Of a DNA stretch of 40,200 nucleotides, positions 25,603 through 31,768 are shown in pieces. The notes under the pieces are model-generated. The model saw only the letters and a list, made by a program, of their open reading frames with translations. It was not told where the DNA came from and searched no databases. Source of the DNA: Peptococcaceae bacterium (GTDB taxonomy: Bacteria > Bacillota > Desulfitobacteriia > Desulfitobacteriales > Syntrophobotulaceae); assembly GCA_009782825.1 (NCBI GenBank), contig WRII01000021.1, positions 1 to 40,200 of the forward strand. Reading direction: 5' to 3'. How positions within the stretch are numbered: the stretch's first letter is position 1; each line of letters begins with the position of its first letter. Both the position numbers and the translations under genes were made by a program.

Positions 25603-28373
25603 TGAGGTCTGGTATGAAGAGTAAGAGTAAGAGTAAAGGATCCGGATCCAAGAAGGGTGAAGAGAAGAGAAGCCGTAAAAAGATCAGCCGCAAGAGGCTG
25701 GGCAGCCTGATCAAGAGGTGGGCCTTTTCGATTGTGGCTTTGGTGGGTTTTTTTGCTGTTTTTTTTGTGCTGATTTCCTATGGGCAATTCCGGGACAAAA
25801 CCAATGTGACTCTTGGGGAGGTCAGTTTTGAGGATATACAGGCTCCTTATGATAAGGAAGTGGAGCTGCGTTCCAAATATGATGAAGACTGCAGAAGGGC
25901 CAGAAACGATGTGCAACCGTCCTATAGATTGGATCCGGAGGTTCAGGTCAGGATCAAGAATGATCTGGATAATGAGTTCGGCAAAATAAGCCGGGCCGGA
26001 GCTCTGGGGACGCCTGAGGAAAGAAGTGCCGCGCTGCGTGTTGATGATGTTCTGCGTGCTCGCCTGGGTGGCTGGGACGATGAGAGGCTGGAGCGGATTT
26101 TTATAGAGGAAGAGGACTTCGCCTGGGTGCGGAAACACTGTACGGAGGCTATAGAGGCTGTGCTGGGCGCCTATAAGGTGCTGATGACTGAGAATCAGGA
26201 TTGGAAAACGATTACTGTCGAAGATATACGCTCAAAGATTCGTGAAGAGATCAACAAACCTGGAGAGAGGAATTCCGCGGGGAATAACAGCTCCGCGGGG
26301 AACAACAGCTCTGCGGGGAGCAATAACCCTGCAGGGAACCCTCCTCAAGACATCAGAGAACGCCTGGTTCCTGATGTGTATAAGGAGTTTATGGACGGAT
26401 TTGTGAAGGAAAATATTATTGAGTCTATTCTGGTTGAGGATACACAGAAAACGGAACAGCTTCGGGACTTGGAGGAGAGCCGGGTTGTGATGAAAACGGT
26501 TCCCTATCAGAAAAATGAGACGATTGTTGAGAAAAACAAGCGTGTTACGGAGGATATGTACGACGCGCTGATGGCATTTGATCTGATTCAGAAAGAGTCT
26601 TTCTTGGTTCCTCTTGTGGGGATTGCTTTTGAAATTCTGCTGGGGATGACTTTGTTTCTGTTCTACATCTTCCGTTTCCAGAGGGCTCTTTTTGACCAGC
26701 GCCGCCGCCTTGTTCTTGTGGGGATCATGATGGCCGTGATTTTGGGGGTGGCCCGGGTGGCTCTCGCTCTCAGCATACCTCTTTTGGGGGGGGGGGTTTC
26801 TGATGCGTTTGTTTTCCTGATTCCTGTGGCCTGGATTACCATGATGCTGACTCTCTTATTGGGCGAACGGGTGGCGATGGCGGCTGGTGTTTTGGTCGTG
26901 TTCTATATGCTGCTTATGGTGGAGCCTTCAGGGGCAGGGGCGAAATCTTTTATGATGGTCTTTGTCGGGGTTCTGGGGTCTTTTGGGGGCATTATCAGTG
27001 TTTCGGCTTTGGAGCGGCGCACGGACTTGAACCGTTCAGGGCTCTATGCGGCAGGGATCAATGCGGCGGGAGGATTTTTCCTATGTTTAATTCTGGGGAG
27101 TCCGTTGCTGGGTATGGTTACATACACGGGAATTATGGCGCTGAATGGGATCATTTCTTCGTTTCTGATGGTGGGGTCGCTGCCGTGGATGGAGCGGGCT
27201 TTTGGGATTACATCGACGGTAAGGCTGCTGGGGCTTGCTGATCCGGGTAATGAACTCCTGAAAAGAATGCTCATTGAAGCGCCGGGAACCTATCATCATA
27301 GCATCATGGTAGGAAATTTGGCGGAAGCGGCCGCGGAAAAGGTGGGGGCGGATCCTTTGTTGGTGCGGGTCGGCGCTCTTTATCATGATATCGGAAAACT
27401 CAAACGTCCGTATTTATTTATTGAAAATCAAATTGGGCCTGAGAATCCTCATGATAAATTGACGGCGACTCTCAGCGCGCTGATTATCATTTCTCATGTT
27501 AAGGATGGGGCTGAGTTGGCTGACCGGCATAAACTGCCTGCGAGCGTTAAGGATATTATTGTTCAGCATCATGGGGATAGCCGGGCGAGTTACTTCTATA
27601 TGAAGGCTTTGGCCCAGGATCCCCGCATTCCTGAGAGGCGTTTTCGCTATGATGGTCCCAAACCTATGTCCAAAGAGTCGGCGATTGTTCTGCTGGCGGA
27701 TAATGTGGAAGCAATCATCCGATCCCACCGGGGGAATACGGCGGGGCGTTTGGAAGCGCTGGTTCATAAAATTATTCAGGACAAGGCGGATGAGGGTCTC
27801 TTAAGTGAGTCGGATCTGACGTTTAAGGATCTGAGTGTTATTGGATCGGCTTTTGCCAAGGTTTTAAACGGGATCTTCCACTCCCGTATTTCATATCCGG
27901 AATTGTCAAACTCTAAGATGCCTTATGAGAATCATAAGAAGCAGTTGGCTCAGGCCAAGGACAGGGCTCAGTCTGCCCGAGACGGGGATCAGCAGCTTGG
28001 GGAACAGCAGTTTTTGCAGGAAAAGGAGATAGAAGAGATGAAGCTGCTGACAGAAGAGGGGGAGACGACCGAGCGGCTGCGGGAGGAGACGCAGCGCTTA
28101 AGAGAGGACGGTCAGCAGGATCGGCCTGGCGGGGATTCTGGCGGTGAGGAAAAGGATGAGAGGCAAGGTCTTTCGGAGCAGGATGTTTTAGAGGAGCGGA
28201 CTGACGAATTTGCGAAGACGATTTATATGACGGGGTCGCGTTTTTCTATGGAAGATTCTTCCGGATCAGATCCCCGGCGAGAGCGTGGGGGTGAGCCGCG
28301 AACCTCAAAACAGAAGCAGATGAGTCCGGCGCGTTTCCCGGTTCGTCAGAAAAAACGGAGGATCCATAAATAA
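25602..28373 (+). CDS. pgpH: 7TM-HD cyclic-di-AMP phosphodiesterase (PgpH/YqfF)
   Basis: The 923-residue protein has a Ser/Lys-rich N-terminus, one membrane segment (about 37-60), a large outer domain, a cluster of further membrane segments (about 340-540) and a cytoplasmic HD domain with YHHSIMVGNLAE, ALYHDIGK and the HG-D motif (IIVQHHGDSRASYF). It degrades cyclic-di-AMP. Asn/Ser/Ala/Gly repeats interrupt the outer domain (26271-26340), and about 160 extra C-terminal residues are Glu/Gln-rich and end in a basic cluster; the family usually stops soon after the HD domain. An alternative ATG at 25614 has GAGGT five bases upstream. Confidence 0.9.
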   Translation: MRSGMKSKSKSKGSGSKKGEEKRSRKKISRKRLGSLIKRWAFSIVALVGFFAVFFVLISYGQFRDKTNVTLGEVSFEDIQAPYDKEVELRSKYDEDCRRARNDVQPSYRLDPEVQVRIKNDLDNEFGKISRAGALGTPEERSAALRVDDVLRARLGGWDDERLERIFIEEEDFAWVRKHCTEAIEAVLGAYKVLMTENQDWKTITVEDIRSKIREEINKPGERNSAGNNSSAGNNSSAGSNNPAGNPPQDIRERLVPDVYKEFMDGFVKENIIESILVEDTQKTEQLRDLEESRVVMKTVPYQKNETIVEKNKRVTEDMYDALMAFDLIQKESFLVPLVGIAFEILLGMTLFLFYIFRFQRALFDQRRRLVLVGIMMAVILGVARVALALSIPLLGGGVSDAFVFLIPVAWITMMLTLLLGERVAMAAGVLVVFYMLLMVEPSGAGAKSFMMVFVGVLGSFGGIISVSALERRTDLNRSGLYAAGINAAGGFFLCLILGSPLLGMVTYTGIMALNGIISSFLMVGSLPWMERAFGITSTVRLLGLADPGNELLKRMLIEAPGTYHHSIMVGNLAEAAAEKVGADPLLVRVGALYHDIGKLKRPYLFIENQIGPENPHDKLTATLSALIIISHVKDGAELADRHKLPASVKDIIVQHHGDSRASYFYMKALAQDPRIPERRFRYDGPKPMSKESAIVLLADNVEAIIRSHRGNTAGRLEALVHKIIQDKADEGLLSESDLTFKDLSVIGSAFAKVLNGIFHSRISYPELSNSKMPYENHKKQLAQAKDRAQSARDGDQQLGEQQFLQEKEIEEMKLLTEEGETTERLREETQRLREDGQQDRPGGDSGGEEKDERQGLSEQDVLEERTDEFAKTIYMTGSRFSMEDSSGSDPRRERGGEPRTSKQKQMSPARFPVRQKKRRIHK

Positions 28374-28375
28374 TA

Positions 28376-28993
28376 ATGAGTGAGTGCTGTATGGATCTGA
28401 ATATTGTTTGGGAGAGTGAACCGGAGTCGGAGTCTGGCGAAACGAAAGAGATGTTGGAGAGGGTCTTGCAAAGGGGTCTGGATCTGGCGTGGCGGATGGC
28501 TGGAGAAGAAGGAGAAGAAGCGGAAGCAGAAGCGGAAGCAGAAGCAGAAGCGAAAGCAGAAGCGGGATCCGGGGCTGACAAGATGGCTGTGCGGGCGTGT
28601 GGTCAAGTTGAGATAGGGGTGCTGCTGACCCATGACAAAGGGATCTGCCTGCGGAACCGCACGTACAGAGGTGTGGACGCTCCGACAGATGTGCTTTCTT
28701 TTGCTGTGTGGGACGATGAGGAAGAGGAGGAGGTGCTGTTTGAGCACGAGAGGCCCATGTTGGGGGATATTATCATCTCGATAGAAACGGCTCGGAGGCA
28801 AGCAGCTGAGCATGGCCACAGCCTGGCTCAAGAGGTGATGTTTTTGGCGGTGCACGCCTTGCTTCATCTGTTGGGCCATGATCATGAAGGGGATGAGGAG
28901 TATCGTGTTATGCATATGTGGGAAGAGAGGATGATGGCGCGCATTGCAGCTCACATGCCGCTGCTTTTGACTGCCGCGTGCGATGAGGATTGA
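28376..28993 (+). CDS. ybeY: Endoribonuclease YbeY
   Basis: The 205-residue RNase takes part in 16S rRNA maturation and 70S quality control. The zinc motif H-x3-H-x5-H lies at about residues 160-170 within HALLHLLGHDH, and RGVDAPTDVLSF is the second family signature. Between the first helix and the core is a run of Glu-Ala repeats (nucleotides 28504-28565, about 20 residues) that other YbeY proteins lack; family members are usually 150-170 residues long. ATG 28376 is 12 bases from GGAGGAT, and ATG 28391 is an alternative. Confidence 0.92.
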   Translation: MSECCMDLNIVWESEPESESGETKEMLERVLQRGLDLAWRMAGEEGEEAEAEAEAEAEAKAEAGSGADKMAVRACGQVEIGVLLTHDKGICLRNRTYRGVDAPTDVLSFAVWDDEEEEEVLFEHERPMLGDIIISIETARRQAAEHGHSLAQEVMFLAVHALLHLLGHDHEGDEEYRVMHMWEERMMARIAAHMPLLLTAACDED

Positions 28994-29052
28994 TTTTCTG
29001 CTATGGGTTCTTCGGGCCGGGAGGGACATGGCTGAAGGGGGGTTATGATGTT

Positions 29053-29433
29053 ATGTCGGGTTATGGCCGAAAAGGGAGTTTGCGCTTCAAATTTAGTGTG
29101 GCTTGGGCTGGGATTATGCGGCTTTTTAAAGTAGAGCGGCGCAATGCGTATATTCATTCTGCAGCGACTGTTCTTGTCATAATTGCAGGCTTTGCAGCTC
29201 GGTTGGGGCCGATGGAATGGGTGGCTCTTCTGGTGATGGTGGGGTTGGTGTGGAGCTTGGAGCTTTTGAACACGGCTCTTGAGATTCTTGCGGACACGAT
29301 TCATCCCAAGGAGCATCCCCTCATTGGCGCGGCAAAGGACTCGGCGGCGGGAGCGGTGCTGGTGGCCTCGATTATGGCTGTTGTGGTGGCTGTGATTATC
29401 TTTGGCAACCGGATTTTGGGCGGCGGAGGGTAA
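29053..29433 (+). CDS. dgkA: Diacylglycerol/undecaprenol kinase family protein
   Basis: The 126-residue membrane enzyme has an N-terminal amphipathic helix (FKFSVAWAGIMRLFKVERN-like) and three membrane segments, with the active-site signature ELLNTALEILAD, then HPLIGAAKDSAAGAVLV. In Gram-positive bacteria the family phosphorylates undecaprenol and recycles the lipid carrier for wall polymers. ATG 29053 is chosen because AAGGGGGG lies about ten bases upstream; the frame could extend to a TTG at 28990 that overlaps ybeY. The stop overlaps the cdd ribosome binding region. Confidence 0.9.
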   Translation: MSGYGRKGSLRFKFSVAWAGIMRLFKVERRNAYIHSAATVLVIIAGFAARLGPMEWVALLVMVGLVWSLELLNTALEILADTIHPKEHPLIGAAKDSAAGAVLVASIMAVVVAVIIFGNRILGGGG

Positions 29434-29437
29434 GGAG

Positions 29438-29884
29438 ATGGCGGAGGGGGATAAGCGGGAGGCGAATCAGCAACTGGATTCCCGGCACATGCTGGTGGAG
29501 CGGGCCAGGGAGGCGCTGCCGGCGGCGTATGCAAAATATTCGCACTATTGTGTAGGGGCTGCGGTGCTTTGGTCTTCCGGACGTGTGACCCAAGGCTGCA
29601 ATATTGAAAATGCGTCCTATGGACTGTCCGTGTGTGCGGAACGGGTGGCGCTGTTTACGGGTGTGGCGCAAGGAGAAAGGTGTCCGCAGGCTTTGGCTGT
29701 GGCTGTGGAGGCGCCGGATGCAGCGTTCCCTTGTGGGGCGTGTCTGCAAGTCATGGCGGAATGGGCGCGGGGGCTGCCGATTTATCTAACAAACGCACAG
29801 GGAGAGGTCCAGGTGACGGATCTGGAGCTGCTGCTGCCCCAGGCGTTTGGGCTAACGCGGGCTGCGCCCGCAAGTGGTCAGTGA
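29438..29884 (+). CDS. cdd: Cytidine deaminase, tail encoded by a repeat element
   Basis: The 148-residue zinc enzyme converts (deoxy)cytidine to (deoxy)uridine for pyrimidine salvage. It has the substrate loop GCNIENASYG, the catalytic Cys-Ala-Glu motif (VCAERVALF) and the PCGACLQV zinc motif. The family usually ends soon after LLP-x-x-F; here the last eight residues (RAAPASGQ) and the TGA come from dispersed element C. GGAGGGTAAGGAG precedes the ATG. The deaminase core is complete, so the tail is probably tolerated. Confidence 0.92.
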   Translation: MAEGDKREANQQLDSRHMLVERAREALPAAYAKYSHYCVGAAVLWSSGRVTQGCNIENASYGLSVCAERVALFTGVAQGERCPQALAVAVEAPDAAFPCGACLQVMAEWARGLPIYLTNAQGEVQVTDLELLLPQAFGLTRAAPASGQ

Positions 29885-29918
29885 TCAGTGGTTAGTGATC
29901 AGTGGTTAGTGGTCAGGG
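29854..29918 (-). repeat. Dispersed element, copy C (6 heptamers, one hairpin missing)
   Basis: On the minus strand it has six heptamers followed by the perfect hairpin GCGGGC/GCCCGC (plus-strand 29857-29871). The GACGC hairpin and A-rich spacer of the other copies are absent. The plus-strand side encodes the C-terminus and stop of cdd, and the far end lies just before the era ribosome binding site. Confidence 0.8.
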
Positions 29919-29930
29919 AAAGGCGTGGAC

Positions 29931-30863
29931 ATGCCAAAACAACACTCGAATTTTTCCGTAAATCCAAAGGTGGATCCAAATTTCCGTTCAGGATTTATCG
30001 CTGTCATTGGCAGGCCTAATGCCGGCAAGTCGACGCTGCTCAATGCTTTGCTGGGACAAAAGATCCTGATTATGTCGGAGAAGCCCCAGACTACGCGTAA
30101 CACCATCCGATGTATTGTGACGGAGCCTGGGGGGCAGGCTGTTTTTCTTGATACGCCGGGAATCCATAAACCGAAAGATCACCTTGGCGCCTATATGCTC
30201 ACGTCAGCTCTGAGGGCCATTGAGGCTGTGGACGTGGTGCTTTGGGTGACAGATATTACATCGCCTTGGGGTCCGGGGGATGCCTATATAGCTGAGGCGC
30301 TGGGGTCGAGCAGCCTGCCTTCTCTGCTGGCCCTTAATAAGGTTGACCTTCTTGATAAAGAGGAGACTCTCGTGTCTCATATAGAGACGTGGTCCCGGCG
30401 CTTTCCGTTTAAGGAAATTGTGCCTGTATCCGCCCTCCAAGTGAAAAACACGCGTTCTTTGATGGATGCTCTGTGGAAGTATTTATCGCCAGGGCCTATG
30501 TATTATCCGGCGGATGATGTGACCGACCAGCCGGAGCGTTTTATTGCGGCGGAAATTGTGCGGGAGAAACTCTTTGCTTTAACCCGGGAGGAAATCCCGT
30601 ATTCTGTGGGTGTGGTGGTGGAACGGATGGAGGAGAAAGTTTCTCTGATTAAGATTGAGGCTTCGATCTTTGTGGAGAGGCCGTCTCAGAAGGGGATTGT
30701 CATTGGCAAGGAGGGCGCGCTCCTTAAGGAAGTGGGACAGCAAGCGCGCTTGGAACTTGAAGGAGTGCTGGGCAGCAAGGTTTTGCTTAAGCTGTGGGTT
30801 AAAGTTCGCAAGGATTGGCGCAACCGCCTGGATATGCTGCGCGAGTTGGGGTATGATGGCTGA
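29931..30863 (+). CDS. era: GTPase Era
   Basis: The 310-residue GTPase binds the 3' end of 16S rRNA and checks 30S assembly. G1 is GRPNAGKST (Ala where Val is usual), a TTRN switch I motif, G3 DTPG, G4 NKVD and G5 SALQ are all seen, and the C-terminal KH domain has the KGIVIGKEGALLKEVG loop. A 20-residue hydrophilic N-terminus precedes the G domain. ATG 29931 follows AAAGG with about eight bases; GTG 29925 is possible. It is preceded by dispersed element C and followed by the deoC stub and recO. Confidence 0.95.
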   Translation: MPKQHSNFSVNPKVDPNFRSGFIAVIGRPNAGKSTLLNALLGQKILIMSEKPQTTRNTIRCIVTEPGGQAVFLDTPGIHKPKDHLGAYMLTSALRAIEAVDVVLWVTDITSPWGPGDAYIAEALGSSSLPSLLALNKVDLLDKEETLVSHIETWSRRFPFKEIVPVSALQVKNTRSLMDALWKYLSPGPMYYPADDVTDQPERFIAAEIVREKLFALTREEIPYSVGVVVERMEEKVSLIKIEASIFVERPSQKGIVIGKEGALLKEVGQQARLELEGVLGSKVLLKLWVKVRKDWRNRLDMLRELGYDG

Positions 30864-30893
30864 TCTTCCCTTGAAACGATAGGAGGTTTTCTT

Positions 30894-31079
30894 GTGACAG
30901 ATACACTCAAATTAGCTTCTGCGTTGGAATCAACCCTGCTGCGCCCCGAGGCCCGGGAGGCGGACATTGTGGAACTCTGCCATGAGGCGGTGGAGCTGGG
31001 GGTTGCTGCTGTGTGCGTGAATCCATGTTGGGCCCATCGTTTGGGAACCAGCCGGGCGAGACAGATCATCACCTTATGA
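30894..31079 (+). pseudogene. deoC: N-terminal stub of deoxyribose-phosphate aldolase
   Basis: The 61-residue ORF matches only the first helix and strand of DeoC (ASALESTLLRPEA, then a helix and VAAVCVNPCW). It then diverges into a short unrelated tail and stops; the catalytic lysines of the aldolase barrel (normally about 220 residues) are absent, so it cannot be an aldolase. Yet AGGAGG eight bases from the GTG is perfect and its stop overlaps the recO ATG (ATGA), so it is probably still translated. It could serve as a translational leader for recO. Confidence 0.7.
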
Positions 31080-31768
31080 GTACATATAAAGTGGATGCGC
31101 TGGTAATCCGCAGCCGGGAATTTAAAGAATCTGACCGTATTGTGACTTTGTATTCTCGGGAATGCGGTAAAATCAGTGCTGTGGCGAAAGGGGTACGCAA
31201 GTCTACAAGCAAACAGAGGGCCGGGGTTCAGCTCTATACGTATGCTGATTTTATGCTGTATAAGGGGCGCAGCTTGGATACCATCCAGCAAGCTCATCCC
31301 CGTGAGGTTTTTCTCTACCTGTGGGATGACTATGAGCGGGTTTGCAGCGCCGGATGTATGGCTGAGGTGCTGGATGCGGCGACGCCTGATGGGGAGACTG
31401 ACGAGAGAGTGTTTTTGCTGAGTTTGAAATTTCTGTTCATGTTAGAGGCGATTGACCCGTGGATGGCCTTGGCAGCCTATGGTCTGCGCCTGATGGCGCA
31501 CTTGGGGTACATGTCCGGCGAGCTGGGTATAGAAGGTGTCCAAAATGAGCTGGGTATAGAAGGTGTCCAAAATAGTATCGTAACCGAAGGGGCTAAAAGT
31601 GCTATGAGACAGCTGGGCCGTATGCCCTGGGATCAGATGGGGCGGCTGCGCCTAAGCTCTTCGCAGCGTCGTGAGATTTGCCGGGGGCTGCGAAGCTTTT
31701 GTGAGAGTAAAGTGGAACGGAGACTTATCGCGTGGAGGAGTTTTGAGGAGGACTGTGAGGAGTCTTAA
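31076..31768 (+). CDS. recO: DNA repair protein RecO, divergent C-terminal part
   Basis: The 230-residue product has the RecO N-terminal OB fold (KVDALVIRSREFKESDRIVTLYS, GKISAVAKGVRK) and the helical middle. RecO loads RecA together with RecR. Where many RecO proteins carry a four-Cys zinc finger, this one has a 9-residue sequence (ELGIEGVQN) repeated twice in tandem, and no CxxC pair is seen there. The ATG overlaps the deoC stub. The stop overlaps the stop of the convergent kinase gene by 4 bp, with no terminator between. Confidence 0.88.
   Translation: MSTYKVDALVIRSREFKESDRIVTLYSRECGKISAVAKGVRKSTSKQRAGVQLYTYADFMLYKGRSLDTIQQAHPREVFLYLWDDYERVCSAGCMAEVLDAATPDGETDERVFLLSLKFLFMLEAIDPWMALAAYGLRLMAHLGYMSGELGIEGVQNELGIEGVQNSIVTEGAKSAMRQLGRMPWDQMGRLRLSSSQRREICRGLRSFCESKVERRLIAWRSFEEDCEES
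31520..31573 (+). repeat. Perfect 27-bp tandem duplication in recO
   Basis: Two identical 27-bp units (31520-31546 and 31547-31573) encode ELGIEGVQN twice. Perfect identity points to a recent event. Confidence 0.95.
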
